Positions 53,779 through 62,780 of a DNA stretch of 64,000 nt are shown here, piece by piece. Below the pieces are notes generated by a model. The model did not search any database. It was not told the origin of the DNA and saw only the letters and a list, made by a program, of their open reading frames with translations. The stretch spans positions 63,052 through 127,051 of the forward strand of contig NZ_JADWYX010000007.1 in assembly GCF_016786355.1 (NCBI RefSeq). Reading direction: 5' to 3'. Origin of the DNA: Frankia sp. AgB1.9. GTDB lineage: Bacteria > Actinomycetota > Actinomycetes > Frankiales > Frankiaceae. The translations under genes and the position numbers were made by a program. Within the stretch, counting starts at the first letter, position 1; every line of letters starts with the position of its first letter.

Positions 53779-54366
53779 ATGAGCACACCGCTGGACGAGG
53801 ACGGGGACGTGGCGCAGGGGTACGGCCGGCTGCCGGACAGCTTCCGGCGCACGCGCCACGGCATCGAGCTCCGCCTCCCCCAGTGGGAGGGCTCGGTGCT
53901 GATCGAGCTGGTCAAGCAGATGGACCGGATGCTGGAGCCGCCGCCGGTCGACGACCCGCTGGAAGCGCTGGTCGGCCTGCGCGACACCGCGCCGCCCCCG
54001 CCCGAGGACCCGGCCCTGGCCCGGCTGCTGCCCGACCCGTACCCCGAGGACCCGATGGCGTCGGGCGACTTCCGCCGCCGCCGCACCGACGACGCGCTGG
54101 CCCACAAGCGCGCGGCGGCCCGCCGGGTGCTCGCGACCGTGCCGGGCCCCGGTGAGGTGCTGCTCCTCGACAACGAGGTGGCGCAGGACTGGCTGACGAC
54201 GCTGAACGACCTGCGGCTGGTGTTCGGGACCCGGCTCGGGATCACCGACGACAACTACCTCGACGAGCTCGGTGAGCTGCCCCCCGACGACAGGCGGCTG
54301 CCGGTCATCGAGATGTACGAGCTGCTGACCATCCTGGTCGACAACCTGATCCGCACCCTGGACTGA
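53779..54366 (+). CDS. DUF2017 protein
   Basis: A 195-residue protein with LPQWEGSVLIELVKQMDRML near the start and LLLDNEVAQDWLTTLNDLRLVFGTRLGI toward the end, typical of DUF2017, which nearly always follows clpS. Function unknown; a role with the Clp system is often suspected from context alone. The ATG lies 8 bp after the clpS stop. Confidence 0.9.
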   Translation: MSTPLDEDGDVAQGYGRLPDSFRRTRHGIELRLPQWEGSVLIELVKQMDRMLEPPPVDDPLEALVGLRDTAPPPPEDPALARLLPDPYPEDPMASGDFRRRRTDDALAHKRAAARRVLATVPGPGEVLLLDNEVAQDWLTTLNDLRLVFGTRLGITDDNYLDELGELPPDDRRLPVIEMYELLTILVDNLIRTLD

Positions 54367-54393
54367 ACCAACGCGGGGCAGATCCGTCGTACC

Positions 54394-54807
54394 GTGGTCG
54401 ACGTGCTGCGCATCGACCGCGCCCTCTACGAGGCCATCATCGATCATGCCCGGCGGGACCACCCGGACGAGGCGTGCGGTGTGATCGCCGGACCGTTCGG
54501 CTCGGACCGCCCGGAGCGGTTCATCCCGATGGAGAACGCCGAGCGCTCCCCGACCTTCTACCGGTTCGACTCGATGGAGCAGCTCAAGGTGTGGCGGGAG
54601 ATGGACGACCGGGACGAGGAGCCCGTCGTCATCTACCACTCGCACACGGCCACCGAGGCCTACCCGTCCCGGACCGACGTCTCGTTCGCGTCCGAGCCCG
54701 GCGCGCACTACGTGCTGGCGTCCACCCGGGAGCCGGAGAGCACCGAGTTCCGCTCGTTCCGGATCGTCGACGGCGTCATCACCGAGGAACCGGTCGAGAT
54801 CGGCTGA
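54394..54807 (+). CDS. mec: JAMM metallopeptidase releasing cysteine from CysO
   Basis: A 137-residue MPN+/JAMM protease. The zinc motif is HSHTATEAYPSRTD with the catalytic glutamate in HPDEACGVIAG. In Mycobacterium tuberculosis Mec(+) hydrolyses the CysO-cysteine adduct. The clpS-DUF2017-mec-cysO-cysM order matches here. GTG 54394 or 54403 could be the start. The usual close link to cysO is broken by 570 bp that carry a leader peptide gene. Confidence 0.92.
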   Translation: MVDVLRIDRALYEAIIDHARRDHPDEACGVIAGPFGSDRPERFIPMENAERSPTFYRFDSMEQLKVWREMDDRDEEPVVIYHSHTATEAYPSRTDVSFASEPGAHYVLASTREPESTEFRSFRIVDGVITEEPVEIG

Positions 54808-54922
54808 GCCGCCGGGCCTGGCCGGAGTGCTGCCAGGGTCCCGAGGTTCACCGGGTCCCTGGTCTGCCAGGGTCACAGTCGTCGGACCCCGCGAAGCGTC
54901 ACACATGTGCAACGATGGCGTC

Positions 54923-55045
54923 ATGACCGCGCCCCGCCACTCGCGCACCGCCGTGGCCGTGGGCGTTCCGGAGCTGTTCCTGGTCGCGCGGCTGCATGTC
55001 GACCTGCTGCGGGTGGCCAGCGCCCGCTGTCCTGGCGTGCGCTGA
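54923..55045 (+). CDS. Putative cysteine/sulfur leader peptide
   Basis: A 40-codon frame ends LFLVARLHVDLLRVASARCPGVR-like, with the HVDLLRVASA.C pattern of short actinobacterial leader peptides found ahead of sulfur and cysteine genes. It starts at ATG 54923 (ATG 54905 is also possible), with CAACGAT just upstream, so it may be leaderless. It lies about 330 bp before cysO. Such peptides are thought to control downstream genes through translation of their cysteine codon; that mechanism is inferred here. Confidence 0.65.
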   Translation: MTAPRHSRTAVAVGVPELFLVARLHVDLLRVASARCPGVR

Positions 55046-55377
55046 CGCTCGCCGCCGGGCCGCGCCGCCCAGCCGCTGGCTGAGAAGCCCACCGGCTGGC
55101 CTGGCCGCTGCGCTGAAGACCGGTCGGCTGGCCCCGCCTGACGGTCGGATCCCGACGGCCAGATCCGGACGGGCGCCCAGCGGCGGCCAAGCCTGGAACA
55201 CTGGAGGGCGCTCGCGGCGTTTGCTCTGACCGCACGACGCCGTCTGGTCAGGCCATCCCGGTCCGGCCGCCGAGCCCCGAGCGACGTCACATTCGTTAGC
55301 TTTATCGTTCCGCGCCTGGCCGCCCGGCCGGGATGCCGTAGCCCGGCCGGGCCGCGGCCCCTGAGAAGAGGAGCACC
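55046..55377. promoter_or_regulatory. Untranslated region between leader peptide and cysO
   Basis: 332 bp with no gene. It would contain an attenuator if the leader peptide works as one; several GC-rich hairpins can be drawn but none is decisive. Near the cysO end, GTCAC, 4 nt, GTTAG at 55286-55299 repeats the element upstream of 5-hydroxyisourate hydrolase, and TTTATCG follows. AGAGGAGC at 55367 is the cysO ribosome-binding site. Confidence 0.35.
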
Positions 55378-55719
55378 ATGGCAGTCCAGGTCCGCGTGCC
55401 GACCATCCTGCGCAGCTACACCGGCAACTCGAAGGTCGTCGACGGCTCGGGGGACACCCTGGCCGCGCTGTTCACGGACCTCGACACGCGCCACCCCGGG
55501 CTGCGCGGCCGGCTCATCTCCGGTGACGGCGCCGGCGAGCTGCACCGCTTCGTCAACGTCTACATCAACGACGAGGACGTCCGTTTCCTGGGCGGCCTGG
55601 ACGCCAAGCTCGCCGACGGCGACAATGTCACAATTTTGCCCGCCGTCGCCGGCGGCTCCGCCATTATGCCGGCGACTCTGGACCGGGTGACCATCCTGCC
55701 CGCCGTCGCCGGCGGCTGA
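55378..55719 (+). CDS. cysO: Sulfur-carrier protein CysO with a duplicated tail
   Basis: A 113-residue ThiS/MoaD-type ubiquitin-fold carrier: VQVRVPTILRSYTGNSKVV, VNVYINDEDVRFL, LADGDNVTILPAVAGG. Normal CysO ends at that diglycine, whose C-terminal thiocarboxylate gives sulfur to CysM. Here 20 more residues follow, ending in a second VTILPAVAGG. The two ends share a 21-bp direct repeat (55637-55657 and 55697-55717) exactly 60 bp apart. Either glycine pair could be functional; the adjacent JAMM protease could in principle cut after the first. ATG has AGAGGAG upstream and cysM follows 37 bp later. Confidence 0.93.
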   Translation: MAVQVRVPTILRSYTGNSKVVDGSGDTLAALFTDLDTRHPGLRGRLISGDGAGELHRFVNVYINDEDVRFLGGLDAKLADGDNVTILPAVAGGSAIMPATLDRVTILPAVAGG

Positions 55720-55750
55720 TCGCCGACCCGGCGCCCACACGGATCGGTAG

Positions 55751-56704
<954 letters not shown>

Positions 56705-56717
56705 GGCCGTCCTGCGC

Positions 56718-56875
56718 CCGGGTCCGCCGAGGTCGGCCGCGTCCCGAGACCGGCCGCGTCCTGAGACCGGCAAGATCGCTGTTTTGGCCTTCGCGTGGTC
56801 GTAATCGCGGCGGTTTTGTGACCAAGCGAGGCCGAAACGGCGATCAAGCTGGCGGGCCGACCTCGGCGGACCCGG
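56718..56875. repeat. 158-bp palindromic element between cysM and a Nudix gene
   Basis: A perfect 21-bp inverted repeat (56718-56738 with 56855-56875) flanks a second, imperfect inverted repeat of about 29 bp (about 56770-56799 with 56821-56848) around an AT-richer centre. Two direct copies of GGCCGCGTCC(C/T)GAGACC sit at 56735 and 56752. It ends 3 bp from the convergent Nudix stop. Size and nested symmetry fit a REP-like or MITE-like repeat that may double as a bidirectional terminator. Confidence 0.85.
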
Positions 56876-56877
56876 CG

Positions 56878-57519
56878 CTAGGTACTCGAAGTGCCGGCCC
56901 CGGTGACGAGGCGGGGTGGCCAGGGGAGTTCGGCGGGACGCAGCGAACGCCAGCGGTCGGCCTGGGCGGCGGCCGCCGCGAGCAGGCCGGCGACGGCGGC
57001 GTCGTTCTGGAGCTCGCCGGCGAGTGCCCGGCCGACGGCTTCGCCGAGGTCGACCCACTCGGACCGGAAGTCCGCCTCCTCGAACTCGCCGCCCTGGCCA
57101 AGCTCGTAACGCTCGCCGTCCGGCACGACGGTCAGGTCGCGGGCCAGATAGACGCGCACCCGGTGGTTCATGGCCGCCGGGGTCAGTCGCAGGTCCAGCA
57201 GCGTGTGCCAGGTTCTCGCGCGCAGCCCGGCCTCCTCATACAGTTCCCGCCGGGCTGCCTCGAACGGCGACTCATCCGGCTTGTCGAGCAGCCCGGCAGG
57301 CAGTTCGACGACGAACCCGCCCACCGGGTGCCGGTACTGCGAGAGCAGGAAGACCCGCCCGGCGTCGTCGAGCGCCACGATCACCACGGCACCCATCCGA
57401 TCGATGACGTCCCGCTCGGCGACCTGGCCTCCTGGCATCCGGACCTGCTCGACCCGGATCGACATGATGTGGTTCTCGTGCACCAGCCGCGAATGCACCG
57501 TCTCGTAGCCGTCGCCCAT
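56878..57519 (-). CDS. Nudix hydrolase, ADP-ribose pyrophosphatase-like (copy A)
   Basis: A 213-residue enzyme. The Nudix box is GLLDKPDESPFEAARRELYEEAGL, preceded by VFLLSQYRHPVGGFVVELPAG, as in NudF-type ADP-ribose pyrophosphatases. All catalytic glutamates are present. It is the close paralogue of the gene at 57752 and divergent from it. Confidence 0.93.
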   Translation of the reverse strand: MGDGYETVHSRLVHENHIMSIRVEQVRMPGGQVAERDVIDRMGAVVIVALDDAGRVFLLSQYRHPVGGFVVELPAGLLDKPDESPFEAARRELYEEAGLRARTWHTLLDLRLTPAAMNHRVRVYLARDLTVVPDGERYELGQGGEFEEADFRSEWVDLGEAVGRALAGELQNDAAVAGLLAAAAAQADRWRSLRPAELPWPPRLVTGAGTSST

Positions 57520-57751
57520 GCTGGTCGCCCCTCGTCATCCCGCCCACGTGGCCAGGGCAGCCCGGCCGACGGCTCATCACGCTCACGCGTGAACCCCCAG
57601 GCCAGAAGCATGACGGACCCGCACCGGGGCTTGGGCCCAGGGCGGTTCGGCAACCAGGCCGGCCGGGGCGGGACCGGGTCTCGTCGGGCAGTCGAGGCCT
57701 GTTGAGAGCATGAAGCCGCACGGCACCCATTCCGAGGAGGATCTGGACGCG

Positions 57752-58381
57752 ATGAGCGCGGGCTACGAGACGGTCGCGTCGCGGCCGGTCTATGCGGACA
57801 AGGTGATGTCCCTGCGTGTCGACGACGTCCGGATGCCCGGAGGCCAGGTCGCCGAGCGAGCCGTGCTCGACCGTCCGGCCGCGGTGACGATCGTGGCGCT
57901 TGACGACGCCGGACGGGTCTTCCTGCTCTCGCAGTACCGGCACCCGGTCGGCGGGTTCCTGATCGAGTTGCCTGCCGGACTGGCCGACAAGCCGGGGGAG
58001 ACGCCGTTCGAGGCGGCCCAGCGCGAGTTGTACGAGGAGGCCGGCCTGCGGGCCGCTACCTGGCACATCCTCGCGGACATGCGCGTGTCGCCCGGCGCGG
58101 TCAATCAGCTGGCCCGCGTCTACCTGGCCCGCGATCTCTCCGTAGTGCCCGAAGCCGAGCGTTACGAGCTCGGACAGGCTGGCGAGTTCGAGGAGGCCGA
58201 TTTCCGCACCGAGTGGCTGGACCTGAACGAGGCCGTCGCGCGAGTGCACGCCGGCGAGATCCAGAACTCCGCCACGGTCGCCGGCCTGCTCGCCGCCGTA
58301 AGCGCCCGTACCCTCGGCTGGAAGCCTTTGCGTCCGGCCGACCTCCCCTGGCCGGCCCCGCTCGCCGCCGAAAGCCGGTAG
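57752..58381 (+). CDS. Nudix hydrolase, ADP-ribose pyrophosphatase-like (copy B)
   Basis: A 209-residue paralogue of copy A, with Nudix box GLADKPGETPFEAAQRELYEEAGL and the same flanks (VFLLSQYRHPVGGFLIELPAG). ATG 57752 aligns with the start of copy A (M.xGYETV) and follows AGGAGG; ATG 57710 extends it by 14 residues. The two copies share the length of the protein, so this is a complete duplication followed by inversion or an inverted copy. Confidence 0.93.
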   Translation: MSAGYETVASRPVYADKVMSLRVDDVRMPGGQVAERAVLDRPAAVTIVALDDAGRVFLLSQYRHPVGGFLIELPAGLADKPGETPFEAAQRELYEEAGLRAATWHILADMRVSPGAVNQLARVYLARDLSVVPEAERYELGQAGEFEEADFRTEWLDLNEAVARVHAGEIQNSATVAGLLAAVSARTLGWKPLRPADLPWPAPLAAESR

Positions 58382-59010
58382 CCGCAGTGGTATCGATATA
58401 CCGCAGGTCTTCCCCGAGAAGGCGGAGTCGGAGCGCGCGACGGCGCCGCGCTTCCTGACCCGGGCCGGCACGAATGCCGGTCAAGGCGGCCGGATTTCGG
58501 TCGCAGGCTTCCTCCACCGCCGTCTCAAAACGGTGACTCGGTGCGGCCGAGGGTGCTGGTTCAGGATTTGCGCATGCGTGTCCGTGCCACTCCCGTGTTG
58601 CCAGGTGGGGTCAGGCGATTCGGCACAGACGGACCTTGGGTCACATCCGGGAACGCGTGAGCGGGCTGACTCGGCGCCTGTTGCCGCGCGGAGGTCGTGG
58701 AGCCACTGCGACCGGTTCAGGTAGCGGCCAAGGACGCGCGCCTGTTACCAGGCCCGTCCGGACAGGCTAAATGCAACAAGGCCAGCGGTTCCAGAAATGG
58801 GCGCGCCGCCGTACGTCCTTTCGATCGTGTCGGAGTCCCGAGACCCTTCGCCCGCATGCCAGGGTCCGAACGGCGCATCAGTTCGGCCGCCCGGCCGTGG
58901 CTGGCGACGAGCCGGCTGGGGTTCGACCGGGTGGTCGAACACGTCGACGACGTGATGCCGTCATTTCAGACGCACCGGGGTTCCGGATTCATTGAAAGGG
59001 TGTGGGGGGA
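58382..59010. other. Gene-poor region
   Basis: I see no supported gene in these 629 bp; the open frames present are short and not conserved-looking. A promoter for the cupredoxin gene should lie toward the right end. Confidence 0.5.
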
Positions 59011-59595
59011 ATGCGACGGGTACGACTGGCCGCCATCATCAGTGGACTGGTGATGGCAGGCGGGACGGTAGCCGCGATGGCGACTCCCGCCGCCGCGAGC
59101 TCAGCGCCGGGGGCGGCTGGCCTCGGCGCTGCCACGAGTTCGGCCAGCCAGGCGGACTGGGACTGGAACTGGCCGTGGCCGGACAAGGAGAAGCGGAAGG
59201 TCGGGCGCAACCATCTTGTCACGATACCGGGGGAGGACCGCTTCACACCGTTCGGGCTCACAATTCGCGCCGGCGACTCGGTCACCTGGAGAAATGAGGA
59301 CACCGACAACCACACGGTGGTGACCGACGACGCGTTCACCACCACCGATAACCTCGGTGTCAATCACCTGATTCTCGGCACGGACGACAACAATGGCAAG
59401 CCCGGTCTGTTCACTCTGACCTTCCGGAAGCCTGGCAACTTCGTCTACTACTGCCGCTTCCATTCGCACCTCGATCAGTTCAACCAGCCGGTGGCGCCCG
59501 GGCCGGACGGCGGCATCCAGGACGCGAGCGGCAACTTCGGCACGCCGATGATGGGCGTGATCACGGTTCTCCCGGCCGGCCGGTCCGCCAACTGA
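59011..59595 (+). CDS. Secreted cupredoxin-like protein
   Basis: A 194-residue exported protein: signal peptide MRRVRLAAIISGLVMAGGTV with likely cleavage after AAA, a Trp-rich linker (DWDWNWPWPDKEKRK), then a plastocyanin-type domain. Copper ligands are the histidine in DNHTVV, the cysteine and histidine in YYCRFHSH, and a methionine in PMMGVI. It should be a blue-copper electron carrier or copper chaperone outside the cell. The segment between YYCRFH and PMMG is longer than in plastocyanin. Start ATG 59011 has AAAGGG upstream. Confidence 0.85.
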   Translation: MRRVRLAAIISGLVMAGGTVAAMATPAAASSAPGAAGLGAATSSASQADWDWNWPWPDKEKRKVGRNHLVTIPGEDRFTPFGLTIRAGDSVTWRNEDTDNHTVVTDDAFTTTDNLGVNHLILGTDDNNGKPGLFTLTFRKPGNFVYYCRFHSHLDQFNQPVAPGPDGGIQDASGNFGTPMMGVITVLPAGRSAN

Positions 59596-59641
59596 GCCGG
59601 CGGGCCGGTACGCCGCTCGAAGGGCGCTCAGGACGGCTCCA

Positions 59642-59672
59642 CGGCCTCCCGCGGAAGCACCGCGGGAGGCCG
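59642..59672 (+). terminator. Terminator after the cupredoxin gene
   Basis: A perfect 13-bp stem (59642-59654 with 59660-59672) with a 5-nt loop, 46 bp after the stop. Confidence 0.85.
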
Positions 59673-60593
59673 GCATCACGCCGAACTGACCAGACCGTCG
59701 CTGCGCTTGACGGGCGCGGCGGCGGTGGTGGCCCCTGCAGTGGCTCACGCCGCAAGGAAAGCGCCTGACAGCCAGGCCAGTGCACCTTCGCCGCGAATAT
59801 TCCAGTCCGTATCGCGGCGCGGAGCCCCGCACCGGGGGTCCCGGGCTCGCCCCGCGGGCAGACATCGCGGCCACCGGCGGCACCACGGTGCGCGCTCTTA
59901 GCCGAGCAGCACTCGATCGGCCAAACGGCGGTCAAGGCGCTGCTGCGCAAGCGCGGTATCCACCGTATCCGGCGATCAGCTGGACCCTCGTGACCGTGTC
60001 GGAAGCCCGGCCACCTTCCTGGTGACCGGGCTTCTTGGCACGCCATCAAGATCAATGTAAGTGGCCGTCCAGGCCACCGACCTGGCGCCTGGACGGCCCG
60101 CCGTCCCAAGGCCAGAACGACGGGCGGAAACGCGGCCCCATCATGCGTGCGGCGCCGGGTACACCCACCCACGGCCAGCGCATCGGCCCCGCCCTGACCC
60201 GCCCGCCCTGTCCGCAGACGCAGGGGACCTCATCAGATGATCTTGAGTAGCGAAGGGCTGCCCGGCCCGGTCCACGACCCGACCACCTCCCGCGTACACG
60301 GCCTCCCCACCTGGTCGGACGCTCCGAACTCCCCTCGACGCCGGCGCCGGCTTCGCCGCCGCCTGGTGCCTGGTGCCTGGGACAGCCGCTACCGCTACGT
60401 CCACCGTGCCCGCGCCCCCGCCGTGTCGGCACCACCGCCCGGGGCCATCCTCCCCTTGCCAACCGAGGGTATCCAGGCCAAATGCGGGCATCCAGAAAAA
60501 ACCGGGACGGGAGGACATTGCTGTTGGTCATGGCGACATTCGTGCATTTTCACGAAAAGCGCTTACAACAGCGCGTTTCTTTGGGGGAATCAC
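59673..60593. other. Gene-poor region with one coding remnant
   Basis: About 920 bp hold no convincing gene. The only recognisable coding trace is the recombinase-like fragment at 59892. From 60480 to 60590 the DNA becomes AT-richer and probably contains the promoter of the deacetylase gene, whose ribosome-binding site is GGGGGA at 60582. Confidence 0.5.
59892..59993 (+). pseudogene. Remnant of a recombinase-type helix-turn-helix
   Basis: One frame reads ALLAEQHSIGQTAVKALLRKRGI then HRIRR and ends at TGA 59991. This resembles the C-terminal helix-turn-helix of serine recombinases or transposase-like proteins. There is no catalytic domain upstream, so at most a fragment survives. The match is short. 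Confidence 0.35.
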
Positions 60594-62378
60594 ATGCAGT
60601 TCGACGTCGGTCCAGTCAGTCTGACGCCCGATGTGCCTGGACCATTCGTGGTCTGGGCTGGCGACGATGGCTACGACACCCAGGCGGGATACTTCTCCCT
60701 GCTCGCCTCCAGTGGGATCATGGGAACCTTCTTCCTGTCGGTCGACTGGGTGGACCAGGCTGGGACATCCCCGGTATACGGGGACGCCTACATCACGACG
60801 TCTCAGGTCGAAGCCATCGTCGCCGCCGGCCACGAGATCGCCACCCATGGCAAGAACCATGAAGATCTTACGAGCTACTACCTGACCTATGGTCCAGCGG
60901 CGCTCGACCTCCTGCTTGGCGCCGCCATCGGCGAGATTCAAACGAAATTCGGCTTCTCGGTCAAGACGGGCTCCTATCCGGGTGGGTCGGCGAACGGCCG
61001 GGTAAAAGAAATAGTCAGCCATCGGCACGAGTACTTCCGGTGCAGCCGGGGCGTCGTCAGCCAGAACGCGCCGGATCCGTTCAACGTCCCGGGCATAGAC
61101 ATCCTTGCTCCGTCCGAGTCGGATATCAAGGGGTACATCGACGAGGCTGTGGCCAACCGCAGCATCGTCGTCCTCTTCCACCACGGCTCCATTGACTCGG
61201 GGCAGCTGACCAAGGTGTCCAACCTGATTTCCTACGCGAGTAGCGTCGGTTGTGACCAGGGGACGTTCTACCGGGCGATGAGCCAGCGGACCAAGTGGCT
61301 TTCGACGCGTGCGATGATCGATGCCCAGGGCAACGCATTCAATCCGACCGTCCACACCAACGAGGTGATCGTCGACCGCGACGACAGCATTGGCGGCTAC
61401 TACCTGTTGGGCCTGGACGAGTCGACGAACGCGCCGTACGTGGACGCGACGAGTGGAACGCCATTTGAATTCAGAAAGGACCTCCTGGCGCTTGCCGCAC
61501 TCTCTGTGGGGCGTCGCCAGGTGTTCGCCGACTTCACGACGACCAACAGCTCGACGACCGTCTCGTCGGGGAGCGCGGGGTTCCGGGCCGACGACGTGGG
61601 TCTCTCCATCAGCGGTACCGGCATCCCGGGCGCAACGACGATCGCGGCTGTCGTGTCGCCCACGCAGGCCACCATGTCGGCTGCCGCGACGGCCAGCGGG
61701 GCGAATGTGACGGTCACGCTTGGCCGACCCGCGTCCGGCAGCGTCACGTCCGCGGGAGAAATGCGTCTGTACAACGGGCTCGCCCTGTACGGGACCACGT
61801 CGCAGGTGGTGTACTTCGCGCGCCTTGAATCGACGGTGGAAGGGTCCATCAGCGCGAACCAGTGGCTCAACAACGGTACGGGCGGCGCCGGTGGCGAGAT
61901 GACCGTCGACTCGGGCAGCGGCGGGTCCTACGTGAACATCAAGGGATTCGCGACCAGGATCCGAAGCGAGGACGGCACCGAACGTCTGCGATTGGGGGCC
62001 GCCAAGGACGGCCTCGATTTCGGCGCGGCCGAGGACGTGACACTCCAGCGGAACGGGAGCGGAAAACTCGCCGCCAATGTGACCTTCCAGACGGATGGCG
62101 ACCTGATCGTAGGTAACGCTGGAAACGGGCTCCTGGTCAAGGAAGGGACCAACGCCTGCCTCGGCGCCGCCACGTTGTCCAGCGGCTCGGCCACGGTCTC
62201 CACGAGCGCCGTCACCGCGAACAGCAGGATCTACCTGACGCCACAGAACCTGTCCGGGGTCGGCACGCCCCAGGCGATGGCTGTCTCCGCGAGAACAGCG
62301 GGAACGAGCTTCACGATCACATCGGCTTCCTCGTCCGACGCGTCGACCATCGCCTGGATGATCGTGGAGCCCGCCTGA
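60594..62378 (+). CDS. NodB-type polysaccharide deacetylase fused to phage-tail-like C-terminal modules
   Basis: A 594-residue protein. Residues 15 to about 220 are a NodB domain: WAGDDGYDTQ (catalytic and metal aspartates), HGKNH (metal histidines, HxxxH), SYPGGSANGR and VLFHHGS. From about 300 come beta-rich modules: GFRADDVGLSISGTGIPGATTIAAV, then a glycine-rich repeat, and a C-terminal block with SSGSATVSTSAVTANSRIYLTPQ and FTITSASSSDASTIAWMIVEP, typical of phage tail-fibre or minor structural proteins. No signal peptide is visible at this start. The gene is less GC-biased than its neighbours, suggesting transfer from a phage or injection-system source. Confidence 0.8.
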   Translation: MQFDVGPVSLTPDVPGPFVVWAGDDGYDTQAGYFSLLASSGIMGTFFLSVDWVDQAGTSPVYGDAYITTSQVEAIVAAGHEIATHGKNHEDLTSYYLTYGPAALDLLLGAAIGEIQTKFGFSVKTGSYPGGSANGRVKEIVSHRHEYFRCSRGVVSQNAPDPFNVPGIDILAPSESDIKGYIDEAVANRSIVVLFHHGSIDSGQLTKVSNLISYASSVGCDQGTFYRAMSQRTKWLSTRAMIDAQGNAFNPTVHTNEVIVDRDDSIGGYYLLGLDESTNAPYVDATSGTPFEFRKDLLALAALSVGRRQVFADFTTTNSSTTVSSGSAGFRADDVGLSISGTGIPGATTIAAVVSPTQATMSAAATASGANVTVTLGRPASGSVTSAGEMRLYNGLALYGTTSQVVYFARLESTVEGSISANQWLNNGTGGAGGEMTVDSGSGGSYVNIKGFATRIRSEDGTERLRLGAAKDGLDFGAAEDVTLQRNGSGKLAANVTFQTDGDLIVGNAGNGLLVKEGTNACLGAATLSSGSATVSTSAVTANSRIYLTPQNLSGVGTPQAMAVSARTAGTSFTITSASSSDASTIAWMIVEPA

Positions 62379-62780
62379 CACTCCGCGGTCCCGCCAGAAG
62401 ACCGCCCGGTCCCACCATGTCGTGAGGGGCACGGCCGGACCGGAGCGGTCCTGCCGGAGACTTTCGGGTGCCGCCGCCTCCGCGTCACATCACGCGCGCA
62501 TCCCGGCGATCGGACACAGCCCGCTCCGCCACCATTCACCCCGGTATCTGGCCGGACGAGCCTCAGGGCTCCCGTGATCACGCCGCATCGTCGACCGTTC
62601 CGTGGCGGATGCCGTAGCCCGGGTTCTGGTCGTCCTGTCCCGCCTGGGCGACAACGTAATGGCGCAACGCGAGCACGCCTGGTCAAGATGCTTGAACTGG
62701 ATCAACACTCTGTGTACTACGAATAGTACATAGAGTGGCCACAGAGGATGTGGCTCGTCCTTCAGGCAGAAAGAGCAGAC
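62379..62780. other. Intergenic region ahead of the RCC1-repeat gene
   Basis: 402 bp with no supported gene. A short hairpin GCGGTC/GACCGC at 62385-62405 follows the deacetylase stop and may terminate it. The last 80 bp are AT-richer and include the palindrome listed separately. Confidence 0.45.
62706..62737. promoter_or_regulatory. AT-rich palindrome upstream of the RCC1-repeat gene
   Basis: CACTCTGTGTACT and AGTACATAGAGTG form 13-bp arms with one mismatch (a G-U pair in RNA) around a 6-nt loop, 44 bp before the ATG at 62781. Such low GC stands out in this genome. It could be an operator or a leader hairpin. Confidence 0.5.

Noticed and set aside
58697..59053. 118-codon plus-strand frame before the cupredoxin gene
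   Set aside because: No recognisable features, no ribosome-binding site, and it overlaps the cupredoxin start in another frame.
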